This document shows positions 45,278-53,690 of a stretch of DNA of 64,000 bases, in pieces. Below the pieces are notes generated by a model. The model was not told the origin of the DNA. It saw only the letters and a list, made by a program, of their open reading frames with translations, and searched no databases. The stretch comes from an uncultured bacterium (GTDB lineage Bacteria; Bacillota; Bacilli; Lactobacillales; Lactobacillaceae). The position numbers were made by a program, and so were the translations under genes. Where the stretch lies: positions 1-64,000 of the forward strand of contig CAJMMO010000004.1 in the NCBI GenBank assembly GCA_905214545.1, given 5' to 3'. Within the stretch, counting starts at the first letter, position 1. Each line of letters begins with the position of its first letter.

Positions 45278-47458
45278 TCAGTTCCGGCGCTTTTTATGGC
45301 TGAGGGACAAGATTGCGAGGCCTGACAAGAGAATGGTGACGGCTGCAACTGTGTTTAAAGCAGCATTGCCGGTTTGCGGAAGCTTGGCAGCAGACGTCTT
45401 GTGGGCCAGCGGGGTTGCCTTTTGAGCGGTAGGTTTATCGTCGTAGGCAGATGGTGCGTGCGGCAGGTCTGGCACTACGACGTCGTCTGGGGTGTCCGGG
45501 GTTTCCGGAGTATCAGGCAGATCCGGAGTAGTCGGAGTATCAGGATTGTCCGGTTTGTCGCTTGGCGTTTCAGGCTGTTCCGGGACGACTGGCGGCGTCA
45601 CAGGTGTGACTGGCACTTCCTGGTATTTGATCAGGTGCACGACGTGCACTGTGTTGACGGGGTCGATGACAAAGCTTGGCAGCTCGCCGTTAACGTGGTA
45701 GCCGGAAGGGATGCTGATGGCGATGGGGTCGCCGGCCTTGCCTTTGACTGAATCGGTCTTGATGACATCGCCGGTGCCGTCATCAACGTAGTTGACGACG
45801 TTTTCGACGTCTTTGACGGGTTTTGGTGCCTTAGGAACTACTTGGGTCAGGATATATGCGGCGACATTACCGGTGGCCATATAAGGTTGCAAGACGCCCC
45901 AGGTCAGGCCTGATTTAGAAGTAAACGGCGCAAGCAGCCAAGACATTTTCGGCTTAGGCAAGTTGTCAGCCGTTTTGATAATTACGGCGTTGGCGTCGGC
46001 ATCATCACCTTGTTGAGCCTTAAAGTTAGCGTCGTATTGTGGTGCGTCAGAGACAAATGGGTGAAACAACTGTTTATCTACCAGCTCGCTTACATCAAGT
46101 GAAAACGATTTGTGTTCTCCGGTATCTTTATCGGAAAAAGCAACTTTAATCTTTGGATGGTTTTGCAAGGTCAGCTTGTCGCTAGCAGCATCTTTTGCCA
46201 ATTCCGGCTGCTCCTCCCACTCAACCGTTGTGTCATCCGGCAAGAATAAAAGGTTTTCAATGTACCGGGCCGGGTTTAGGCAGTCGCCATACCGGCCATC
46301 ATGGCTGGCATTTTCTTTAAGGGCCGGGACAAAAGTATCTTGCGTACTGTATCTTAAGACTGGCACTTTGGTCCAATCGGACTTGTCGCCATACGATTGC
46401 GGTTCTATAAAGACGGTCATGTACTGATCGTGGTCGTCAAAGTAAAGCAGTGTATAAGGACTGACATCATGTCTATAGTCAATGTCACCTATTTTGCTAG
46501 CTTCTTGATAGCCTATATAATCAAGAAACTCCGGAACAGCAGTATCATAGTAAGTCGCTTCTTCAGGATAAGAATTTTTGGCACCGTGAAAGCGGTCTGT
46601 TCTCAAAAACCTCTTGTTGACGACGTCATAGAACTGCACAGTATGAGCAACTTCATCCCCTGTGAAATTGCCTTCGTCTTGCAGATAGTCTTTTTCTTGC
46701 GCATAGACGTGAACCGGCACTTTGAAGTCCTTAGGAAAGGCCTTGTATGTGCCGTCCTCACACTTATAGCTGATCTTGATGGTCCCCTCAGTGACGCCTA
46801 TTTTTGAGGTGTCAGGGGCCTTAGCCCAGGCAACTTTAATTTCAGGGGTTTGGCGATCACCGTGTTCGTAAGAATAGCCCTTTGCATATTCTCTCCAATA
46901 TGGGATAGCCATTTCGGCATCCGGAACCGTCCCTTGGACGGTTTGCACTGGGGCTAGCGGGTATTCTTTATACGTTTTTTCATCTACGTCAGAATCAGGC
47001 TCTTTAGTCGGCTCCGGCTTAGGAGCGGCTGGCACTTTCTCAGTTGCATCCCCTACCTTATTGTCAGCAGCCTTCTTATCAGCTGCATTATCGTAAATAT
47101 CTTTCTTAGTGTCTGAAGGCTGCTCGTCTGCTTCTTGCTCTTCAGTCTTTTTGTCACCAGGTTTTTCAACCTGCTCGTCAACAGGCTTTTTGGCAGAGTC
47201 ATCAACGGCAGAATCATCAACAGCCTTTTCAACAGCTTTGTCAGCCTGGTCCTCTGTCTGTTCATCAACAGTCTTTTCAACAGGCGTTACTGTTTTTGAA
47301 TCAACAGTTTCGACCTTTTCGGTGGAAGTTTGGATATCAGCGCTGTCTTCAGCAGCTTGTGCTGGATTTGCATTGACCATAAAGGCAGTCCCGATGAGGA
47401 CGCTGGCAGCACCTACGCTCAATTTTCTGATCGCGTATTTGTTAACTCGCTCTTTCAT
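45278..47458 (-). CDS. LPxTG-anchored surface protein, MucBP-like
   Basis: A 726-residue cell-wall protein. A YSIRK-type signal (YAIRKLSVGAASVLIG) leads into a 140-residue Glu/Asp/Lys/Val-rich repetitive region (QTEDQADKAVEKAVDDSAV), probably an extended stalk. A unique middle (about 170-560) follows, then a MucBP-like module (VNYVDDGTGDVIKTDSVKG), a Pro/Asp/Thr repeat (DTPTTPDLPDTPETPDTPDD) and the sortase signal LPQTG with hydrophobic tail and KKRRN. It is predicted to be covalently linked to peptidoglycan; the ligand is unknown. A+T-richer than the housekeeping genes. Confidence 0.82.
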   Translation of the reverse strand: MKERVNKYAIRKLSVGAASVLIGTAFMVNANPAQAAEDSADIQTSTEKVETVDSKTVTPVEKTVDEQTEDQADKAVEKAVDDSAVDDSAKKPVDEQVEKPGDKKTEEQEADEQPSDTKKDIYDNAADKKAADNKVGDATEKVPAAPKPEPTKEPDSDVDEKTYKEYPLAPVQTVQGTVPDAEMAIPYWREYAKGYSYEHGDRQTPEIKVAWAKAPDTSKIGVTEGTIKISYKCEDGTYKAFPKDFKVPVHVYAQEKDYLQDEGNFTGDEVAHTVQFYDVVNKRFLRTDRFHGAKNSYPEEATYYDTAVPEFLDYIGYQEASKIGDIDYRHDVSPYTLLYFDDHDQYMTVFIEPQSYGDKSDWTKVPVLRYSTQDTFVPALKENASHDGRYGDCLNPARYIENLLFLPDDTTVEWEEQPELAKDAASDKLTLQNHPKIKVAFSDKDTGEHKSFSLDVSELVDKQLFHPFVSDAPQYDANFKAQQGDDADANAVIIKTADNLPKPKMSWLLAPFTSKSGLTWGVLQPYMATGNVAAYILTQVVPKAPKPVKDVENVVNYVDDGTGDVIKTDSVKGKAGDPIAISIPSGYHVNGELPSFVIDPVNTVHVVHLIKYQEVPVTPVTPPVVPEQPETPSDKPDNPDTPTTPDLPDTPETPDTPDDVVVPDLPHAPSAYDDKPTAQKATPLAHKTSAAKLPQTGNAALNTVAAVTILLSGLAILSLSHKKRRN

Positions 47459-47621
47459 CTTTTTGTCCTCTTTGCGTTAGCTACTTGTTATTTATTATGT
47501 ACTTATATATTACACACAATATGTTCTTATTGCACCATTTATTTACTTAAATAGTATTAAAGATTTAGGCGCCGTAGCAGGCTTCTTAAAACATCAAGAA
47601 AAACTTTATTGAATAACAAGA

Positions 47622-47654
47622 AAAGCAATACATCGCCAAGTAATGTATTGCTTT
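47622..47654 (-). terminator. Terminator of the Rib-repeat surface protein gene
   Basis: AAAGCAATACAT (47622-47633) and ATGTATTGCTTT (47643-47654) form a perfect 12-bp stem with a 9-nt loop and T-rich tail on the minus strand. Confidence 0.82.
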
Positions 47655-47678
47655 GAGGAGTTTTATGATTATTTAAAT

Positions 47679-49982
47679 CTAATTATTTTCTTTTGCTTCG
47701 CGTTCTTTTCTTGAATTAACGTTTTCGCGAATAGCCAGGCCGAAGAGTACGCACCAAATTGTGATGACTAAACCTGAAAGGATGTGGCCCCAGCTAGTTT
47801 GAGGAAGTGTGTCGCCTACATAACCACGACTGTCGTTAGCACCACTGCTGTTAGACTCGCCGTACCCGAGAGGACGAGCAGAATTTTGGGTGCCCTGACC
47901 AGAGCCATAATTGATAGTTGGCTGAGGACGTACGCCAGGGCGATTAGTATTATTTGCTGAACCATTGTTTACATCCTCGTCGGTGTCAGGAGTTTCAGGG
48001 GTGTCTGGAGCGTCTGGAGTATCCGGAGTATCTGGAGTGTCGCTGCCGGAGCCACCGCCGTTGTCACCGCCTGGATTGTTGCCGCCTGGGTTGTCAGTAC
48101 CGCCACCTGGGTTGTTGCCGCCGGTGTTGTCGCCGCCGCCAGAGCCGCTATTAATTTTTTCGTAGTGAACGTGGACTTCTACGTCCTTGTGGTTTTCGTT
48201 ATTCGGATCGATCGTTTTAGCAGCTACTTTTACGCCAGACTCGTGAATGCTTTCCGCGTCAGCGCTCTTGATAATCATGTTGTGGTTATCAACTTTTTCA
48301 GGGGTGTGTTCGTCCCACGTGCCGCTTTCAGGAGACCAGGCTGTGTAACTATGAAATTCATTAGTCCCTTTATATACATATTTGGCACGTGTAAAGGTAG
48401 CAGTCTGTTCGATCGGCTCTTTGTCACCATCTGGGTGGTGAATAAAGATCTTTCTAGTCACCTTTTTAAGCAATTCAGGGTGCTTGTCAGTATCAGTCAC
48501 TAGTTCAAGCTGGTCTTCATCTTTTTCGACCGTGACCTTAATCGTTACCCTGTCAACAGAACCATCCTGGTAGGTAACCTTAATAGTAGTCTCTACAGTG
48601 CCTTCCTTTGAAACATCCGGTGCAGCTCCATCCCATTCAAACGTAGTTGTTGGCGGCAATTTATCGATGTTGGTAATAGCAGCCTCAGCAGATACATCTT
48701 TGCCAATAGTCGTCTTTAAGTCGGTTGCTTCAGGTTCATATATTTCATTCAGCAGAATGTCCTCTACCGTAACCTTAACGGGGATTTCTTTGCTGTGAGA
48801 GCCATCAGGGAATTTAACCTGAATCTTTGCTTCGTAAGTACCAGCTTTTTCCCAGTCAGGTGTTGCGTTCCATACCCAAACAACAGTGGTGCCTTTTGGC
48901 AATTTGCCAAAATCCTTTACAGCTTTCTCGGCTTCTACAGGATTTTTAACCTTAGTCACTACATCTTTTGTAGTGATATCGTATTCGTCACTTTGTGTTG
49001 CTTTCTTTTTTACCGTGACTTTAACTTCGGTTTCTTCACTAAGTGAGCCGTCAGGGTATTTAGCCTGGATTTTACCAGTATACGTCCCTTCTTTTTCCCA
49101 ATTAGGCTCTGAGCCCTTTACCCAGGAAATCTCAGTACCTTTTGGCAAAGCTACTAAGTTTTTAACGGTATCTGCTGCTTTCCAGGGATTGCCTACTGTA
49201 GTAGTAACATCCTGAGTAACTAACTTATATTTATCTTTGTCAGGCTTTTCGGCTTCTTTGACAGTAACCGTAACTTTGGTCACTTCACTTTTTGTGCCAT
49301 CAGGGTATTTGGCCTGAATCGTCCCGGTTTGCAAGCCAGCCTTGTCCCAGTTAGGCTCTGTTACCCAGGAAATATTTGTGCCGTTTGGCAAGGCACCTAA
49401 GTTTGCAACAGTTTCCTTTGCTTCTAAGCTTTTGCCCAGGTCAGTTGTAGTGTTTTCCTTAGGGACTAATTGATACTTTTCGTTGTCAGGCTTATGAGCT
49501 TCTTTAACAGTAACCGTTGAAGAATAAATTTGTAATGGACTACCCCAAACACCAATCAATGTAACTTCACAGGCATATTCTCCCGCTGCATTGACATTCG
49601 GAGCTACCCTCCATTCGGCTCTTTGACCAGGCAGCAATTTAAAGGGAATTACATCCTCTGGGTTTGGCATAACCCCGACTGTTGTCGTAAGGTCCTTGCC
49701 CTTATGTACTCTGCGGGCAACTTGTTCATTTCCCGTCTGCTGCCCAGTCACCTGGCCCGCATTCGTACTCGCGCTCTGCGTCGTCTGACCTTCAACAACC
49801 GGCGCAGCCTCAGTCGTGCTCTCTGCCGCCTGCTGAATACTTGCTAGATGCTCTTCTGCTTGTACCTTTTGGGTACTCGCGCCCAGCACCGGCCCAGCCA
49901 GCAGCACCGCCGCCGCACCAATCGTCAGCTTCCTTATCGCGAACATATTTCTTTTAGGGGACTTGTGCATGTTTTTGTGCAT
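47679..49982 (-). CDS. LPxTG-type surface protein with Rib/alpha-like repeats
   Basis: A 767-residue cell-wall protein with YSIRK-like signal (MFAIRKLTIGAAAVLLAG). After a short Thr/Gln-rich segment come about five diverged repeats of 80 residues with the Rib/alpha-like core (KYKLVTQDVTTTVGNPW ... LPKGTEISWV ... GKIQAKYPDGSLSEETEVKV). A distinct 110-residue domain follows (KKVTRKIFIHHPDGDKEPIE), then Gly/Asn/Pro repeats, and the sorting signal LPQTS with a hydrophobic segment and charged tail. LPQTS departs from the LPxTG consensus in the last position. AAGGAG lies 10 nt before the ATG. A promoter is embedded in the hairpin upstream. Confidence 0.82.
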   Translation of the reverse strand: MHKNMHKSPKRNMFAIRKLTIGAAAVLLAGPVLGASTQKVQAEEHLASIQQAAESTTEAAPVVEGQTTQSASTNAGQVTGQQTGNEQVARRVHKGKDLTTTVGVMPNPEDVIPFKLLPGQRAEWRVAPNVNAAGEYACEVTLIGVWGSPLQIYSSTVTVKEAHKPDNEKYQLVPKENTTTDLGKSLEAKETVANLGALPNGTNISWVTEPNWDKAGLQTGTIQAKYPDGTKSEVTKVTVTVKEAEKPDKDKYKLVTQDVTTTVGNPWKAADTVKNLVALPKGTEISWVKGSEPNWEKEGTYTGKIQAKYPDGSLSEETEVKVTVKKKATQSDEYDITTKDVVTKVKNPVEAEKAVKDFGKLPKGTTVVWVWNATPDWEKAGTYEAKIQVKFPDGSHSKEIPVKVTVEDILLNEIYEPEATDLKTTIGKDVSAEAAITNIDKLPPTTTFEWDGAAPDVSKEGTVETTIKVTYQDGSVDRVTIKVTVEKDEDQLELVTDTDKHPELLKKVTRKIFIHHPDGDKEPIEQTATFTRAKYVYKGTNEFHSYTAWSPESGTWDEHTPEKVDNHNMIIKSADAESIHESGVKVAAKTIDPNNENHKDVEVHVHYEKINSGSGGGDNTGGNNPGGGTDNPGGNNPGGDNGGGSGSDTPDTPDTPDAPDTPETPDTDEDVNNGSANNTNRPGVRPQPTINYGSGQGTQNSARPLGYGESNSSGANDSRGYVGDTLPQTSWGHILSGLVITIWCVLFGLAIRENVNSRKEREAKENN

Positions 49983-50004
49983 ACAGTAGTTTCTCCTTAC
50001 ATAA

Positions 50005-50058
50005 AAAAAGTAATGCTATATTCTACTAGAATTATATAGCATTACTTTTTTGTCCCAA
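50005..50058 (-). promoter_or_regulatory. Terminator hairpin of tetR that also carries the promoter of the Rib-repeat gene
   Basis: AAAAAGTAATGCTATA (50005-50020) and its exact complement (50035-50050) form a 16-bp stem with a 14-nt loop. On the minus strand a TTGGGA (50053-50058), 16-nt spacer, TATAAT (50031-50036) lies across the 5' arm. Transcripts from that promoter would begin inside the loop and cannot form the full stem, so only read-through from tetR is stopped. Confidence 0.6.
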
Positions 50059-50068
50059 AATTATATGC

Positions 50069-50704
50069 TCAGGCCTTTTGATTATTCTGTTGTTCCTTCG
50101 AGATCATCTTCAAAAGCTCAAACGGTGACATCACCTGCACCTCGCCAATGATCTTCCTAATCGCCTTCGGAGACACATTATCGCTGAAGAACAGCCAGTC
50201 CTCAATCACGTTAATGATCTGCGAAACGTACATATTTACAAAGATCGGGTCCTTCAAATCCAGATTATCGACGCCCGCCAAATACTTAGCACGCGCCCTA
50301 AACTCATCTTCCGAAGCCCGCACTACTTCCCGTGCAAACTTAATGTCGCCGTTTTCCGACAGCAGTGCCCTGCCAATCTCCTTATGCTTTTCCGCGTATT
50401 CCAGCGTATTTTTAAAAGCCGGGTCCGCCAAGTCCACGATCTGCTTCTTATCCGGTCCTTCCGACAGATTTTCCAGGACCGCACGGTCTTCCTTCAAACA
50501 TTGTTTAAGATCCTTTAAAATGTGATCTTCCAAATTATCCAGTAATTCGTTCTTGTCCTTATAATATCTGTAAAAAGTACGCGGGCTGACCTGGGCTCTT
50601 TCAATGATTTCCTTATTAGTTAATCTCCGGAAAGGCTTCTCATTCATGCAAGCGATGAGCCCGGCAACAATACGGTTGTTGGTACTGTATTGCCTAATGT
50701 CCAT
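50069..50704 (-). CDS. TetR/AcrR-family regulator, copy A
   Basis: A 211-residue regulator starting MDIRQYSTNNRIVAGL (50704), with AAGAAGG upstream; a 50728 ATG would add 8 residues. The HTH is KEIIERAQVSPRTFYRYYKDKNELLDNLE. It resembles the regulator at 56227 along its whole length (ACMNEKPFRRL vs ACMKEKPFREL; DLADPAFKNTLEYAEKHKEIG vs ELADPAFKHVLEFCEENKEAA), so the two are paralogues. Targets unknown; the Rib-repeat protein lies downstream. Confidence 0.85.
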   Translation of the reverse strand: MDIRQYSTNNRIVAGLIACMNEKPFRRLTNKEIIERAQVSPRTFYRYYKDKNELLDNLEDHILKDLKQCLKEDRAVLENLSEGPDKKQIVDLADPAFKNTLEYAEKHKEIGRALLSENGDIKFAREVVRASEDEFRARAKYLAGVDNLDLKDPIFVNMYVSQIINVIEDWLFFSDNVSPKAIRKIIGEVQVMSPFELLKMISKEQQNNQKA

Positions 50705-50967
50705 GTTTATACCTTCTTTTACAGTCAAAAACAGTGTCAGTTATTAAATTTTATCCTTTTTAAAGTTATATAGCGCTTGGTTTATATTGTAAAATAATAT
50801 ATATCATTATTTAAAGAGTAATTATATAAAAATTGGCAAAAAGATAAGATAAATTTATTTATACGCAAGTGTTATTTACATAGGCATGAATTTACTAAAT
50901 ATCTCATATTTAATCTTGTTTTTAGATAACATAGGCTCATAATAAAACCATATGTGTGGTGATTGAT

Positions 50968-51453
50968 ATGAACTCAAGAAAGGTATCTGCAGAAACTATT
51001 TTAAACATCTCTTACGACCTGTTATGTCGCGAGGGGCTTGCATCTCTATCCGTCAAAAAAATCGCCAGCAAAGGCAAGTTTTCCACTTATCCAATTTATT
51101 ACAACTTTGCCACGCTGAGTGATTTGCGGAAGAAGACAGTAGATTTATTAATCAGCAAGCTCAGAGAACAAGTTCCTGTTATGCTCGACCAAAACGTGCA
51201 CGACATCAGTGAGGCCGTTTATAAATTCATTAAGAATAAACCTGGCCTCATCAAATCGTTTTTTGCCGATCATAAATTCTATATGTATTTCAACAACAAG
51301 ATTCTGGCGCTGTTTGCAGACACGGGTATCGAGCCCATCGAACTGCGAATCAACCTGGCAATCATTTTCTCGTCTGCCATGTTCTTGCACCAGTATCCAG
51401 CAACCAAGACGACCCACATCCTGCGCCAGGTGCGCAAGATCTCCGTCGCCTAA
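50968..51453 (+). CDS. TetR-like regulator, divergent
   Basis: A 161-residue protein starting MNSRKVSAETILNISYDL; an upstream GTG at 50956 is possible. The first 50 residues are a TetR HTH (EGLASLSVKKIASKGKFSTYPIYYNFATLSDLRKK). The ligand half is short for TetR (about 190-220 usual) but ends in a plausible helix and stop. It differs clearly from the two paralogous regulators nearby. Divergent from tetR copy A across 260 bp of A+T-rich DNA. Confidence 0.75.
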   Translation: MNSRKVSAETILNISYDLLCREGLASLSVKKIASKGKFSTYPIYYNFATLSDLRKKTVDLLISKLREQVPVMLDQNVHDISEAVYKFIKNKPGLIKSFFADHKFYMYFNNKILALFADTGIEPIELRINLAIIFSSAMFLHQYPATKTTHILRQVRKISVA

Positions 51454-51455
51454 GT

Positions 51456-51483
51456 CCCGCATCCCCTTTTGCGGGGCTTTTTT
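51456..51483 (+). terminator. Terminator of the divergent TetR-like gene
   Basis: CCCGC (51456-51460) pairs with GCGGG (51471-51475) followed by six T, three nt after the stop codon. Confidence 0.7.
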
Positions 51484-51503
51484 ATTGCCCAAAATCTGCA
51501 CAT

Positions 51504-51544
51504 AAAAAAAGCAGTTCCTAAGTTAATAGGAACTGCTTTCTTTT
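51504..51544. terminator. Terminator of glpT
   Basis: GCAGTTCCTA (51511-51520) and TAGGAACTGC (51527-51536) form a perfect stem with A7 before and T-rich sequence after, ending the glpT transcript about 150 nt past its stop. Confidence 0.88.
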
Positions 51545-51621
51545 TGCTATTGACCATCAAGACACTAAGCTAATGAAGATTTTTGTAGATAACGCTAATT
51601 AAAAAGGATCGGTCAATAGCA
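51545..51621 (-). repeat. Long-range inverted repeat in the glpT 3' UTR
   Basis: TGCTATTGACC (51545-51555) is exactly complementary to GGTCAATAGCA (51611-51621), with 55 nt between. Beyond the arms ATC/GAT can pair as well with one bulge. It would give a stable stem-loop in the 3' untranslated region of glpT. Confidence 0.6.
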
Positions 51622-51685
51622 AGGGTTCTGTATGTGTTCGTCTTATATTGTCATTCAGGAATATTATTCTAGTTGTCGTTAGATG

Positions 51686-53053
51686 TTAGTTTTTAGCAGC
51701 TTTCTTGGCTTCTTTTTCAACATCTTGGCCACGTACGTTCCAAGTCAGGGCGAAAAGGACAGTAGCGATAATTGCGGAAGCAAGGATCAGGGTGAAACCA
51801 CCGTGCCAGCTCCACTTGTCAACTACCCAGCCCATAACTGCGTTAGCGGAGAATGAACCGAAGAAGTAACCGAACAGACCGGTCAGGCCGGCAGCGGTAC
51901 CAGCGGCGTTCTTGTCAACGAATTCAATGGCCTGCAGACCAATTAACATAACTGGCCCGTAGATCAGGAAGCCGATAGCGATCAATGCGAAGTTAATCAT
52001 GCCCATAGTCTTTGCATTGATGTAGAGGATTACGAATAAGGTAGTCAAAAGCATGAATACCACACCGGCGCGGCCACGACGGCCTTTGAACAGTTTGTCT
52101 GAAACCCAGCCGCAGATGATAGTGCCAGGGATGCCGGCCAACTCATACCACATGTAGGAAGCGGAAGCGGAGCTTAATGCTACATGGTGTACTTGAGTCA
52201 GGTAAGTTGGGACCCAGTTTTCAACACCGTATCTAACCAGGTATACGAAGACGTTGGCGAAGCAGATAACCCACAGCCATTTGTTGTTGAAGACGTGGTG
52301 CAGCAGTAATTCCTTAGTACCGTACTTTTCTTCATCGACAACCTTTTCTTCGGTTGCGTAGTCGTCACGCCACTCTTCAACAGGAGGAAGACCGTAGTCT
52401 TGCGGTTTGTTCTTGATCAGGATGTAAGCAATGACTGCGATTAAGATGCCGACCAAGCCGTTTAAGATAAAGGCACCGGTGTAGGAAGGTATGCCCCAGT
52501 TAACGGCAGCCATCATCGTGATACCTGCGGTTGCCAGCGGTGCCATAAAGCCGCCGCCGAGGTTGTGCGCACAGTTCCAAATGGATGGCGCGGTCCCACG
52601 TTCGTTAGTGGAGAACCAGTAAACCAAGGTTCTGCCGGAAGGCGGCCAGCCCATCCCGTTCAACCAACCAAGGACGAACAGGACGACGAACATCGTAGCG
52701 ATGTTTGAACGTAATGCTGGGATAAAACCGAAGAGCAGATTGACCAGGGATGCGAGCAGCAAGCCTAATGGCAAGAAGATCTTTGGTTTAGAACGGTCGG
52801 AAACCGTACCCATAATAAATTTACTAATACCATAAGCCAGTGAAACGGCTGACAGTGCCAGCCCTAACTGGGCTCTGGAGAAGCCTTCCTTTATCAGGCC
52901 AGGCATTGCGACTGAGAAGTTGTTTCTAACTAAGTAGTAACCTGCGTAGCCTATGAAGATACCTAAGAAGGTCTCTATCCGCAGACGCTTGTACTTAGAG
53001 TCCATAACGGGATCTTTGCCCATTACTCTTTTAGTAGTATCCATCAGATTCAT
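51686..53053 (-). CDS. glpT: Glycerol-3-phosphate transporter GlpT (OPA family)
   Basis: A 455-residue, 12-segment organophosphate:phosphate antiporter. The opening IETFLGIFIGYAGYYLVRNNFSVAMPGLI, GPGD-like MGTVSDRSKPKIFLPLG and GMGWPPSGRTLVYWFSTNERG are hallmark GlpT/UhpT blocks; two arginines that bind the phosphate are in YYLVRNNF and the second half. It imports glycerol-3-phosphate (hexose-phosphate less likely). AAGGAG lies only 2 nt before the first ATG, so ATG at 53044 (MDTTKRV) may be the true start. A cre site lies downstream of its promoter. Codon use suggests good expression. Confidence 0.92.
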   Translation of the reverse strand: MNLMDTTKRVMGKDPVMDSKYKRLRIETFLGIFIGYAGYYLVRNNFSVAMPGLIKEGFSRAQLGLALSAVSLAYGISKFIMGTVSDRSKPKIFLPLGLLLASLVNLLFGFIPALRSNIATMFVVLFVLGWLNGMGWPPSGRTLVYWFSTNERGTAPSIWNCAHNLGGGFMAPLATAGITMMAAVNWGIPSYTGAFILNGLVGILIAVIAYILIKNKPQDYGLPPVEEWRDDYATEEKVVDEEKYGTKELLLHHVFNNKWLWVICFANVFVYLVRYGVENWVPTYLTQVHHVALSSASASYMWYELAGIPGTIICGWVSDKLFKGRRGRAGVVFMLLTTLFVILYINAKTMGMINFALIAIGFLIYGPVMLIGLQAIEFVDKNAAGTAAGLTGLFGYFFGSFSANAVMGWVVDKWSWHGGFTLILASAIIATVLFALTWNVRGQDVEKEAKKAAKN

Positions 53054-53096
53054 AACTCCTTGTTAAACTCTAAATGTTTACTTTTTGAGAAAACAA

Positions 53097-53110
53097 GGAA
53101 AGCGCTTTCT
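53097..53110 (-). promoter_or_regulatory. cre site of glpT
   Basis: GGAAAGCGCTTTCT is a near-perfect palindromic cre. On the minus strand a TTAACG-17-TACAAC promoter lies about 20 bp upstream (around 53128-53156), so CcpA bound here would block elongation. Confidence 0.75.
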
Positions 53111-53221
53111 TTGTCTTTTCAGTTCATGTTGTAGCATGGTCTTCGGGAATCGTTAACAGTAATTTTTAAATTTTTATAAAGATCACAAGCACCCAAAAGA
53201 GGGCTCAAAGTAGTTGATATA

Positions 53222-53234
53222 GCGCCATTGGCGC
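53222..53234. repeat. 13-bp palindrome GCGCCATTGGCGC
   Basis: Perfect 6-bp arms around one central T in the glpT-MFS2 intergenic region. Its G+C content stands out from the A+T-rich surroundings. Possible operator. Confidence 0.45.
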
Positions 53235-53449
53235 CGTTATTTATTCCCAAATATTTTGTGAAAAGGCATAGCTTTGTGTAAAAATCACGTTATTCAATGC
53301 CAATAATTGGCCTACTCCATTAGCCTATTGATAGATATTTTCTATTGATTTCCGTTGCGTTCTATAGTTTCCCTTTTGCCTAAAATCTTGCACTTTAGCC
53401 ACTATTTTGTCTGTAATATTCATATAGGAATGAATAATTCGGCCATTTT

Positions 53450-53475
53450 GCGAACTATATTTGAATATAGTTCGC
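53450..53475. promoter_or_regulatory. 26-bp perfect palindrome, operator candidate
   Basis: Arms GCGAACTATATT (53450-53461) and AATATAGTTCGC (53464-53475) are exactly complementary around TG. It lies 215 bp before the MFS2 start and 400 bp before glpT in a 637-bp divergent region without genes. No T-run follows, so it is not a terminator; it fits a dimeric regulator such as the nearby TetR proteins. Confidence 0.6.
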
Positions 53476-53690
53476 CCAAGCACGTATTTTCTTGCTATGC
53501 ATTCCTTTCATTTGACTACATGGCCATCTAATTTCTTTATGCAGATATTCAAATATTTGATTATCCTGCAAATAGCATGGAATCCGCTTACATTTGCGCA
53601 GTGACGCCACTTTCTGTGCATTAACAAAACAGATATTTATGTTATTACGTAGTTAGTAACTGGTAAAAATATGGAGAGAAGGAAACTATT

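Noticed and set aside
45492..45701. Plus-strand open frame with SGVSGVSG-type repeats
   Set aside because: It is the antisense of the Pro/Asp/Thr repeat of the LPxTG protein and has no ribosome binding site.
45370..45780. Possible CRISPR-like repeats in the surface-protein genes
   Set aside because: The repeats are in frame, encode Pro/Asp/Thr stalks and have no constant spacers or cas genes nearby.
47965..48165. Second antisense repeat-rich frame in the Rib-protein gene
   Set aside because: Same cause: low-complexity stalk codons read backwards.
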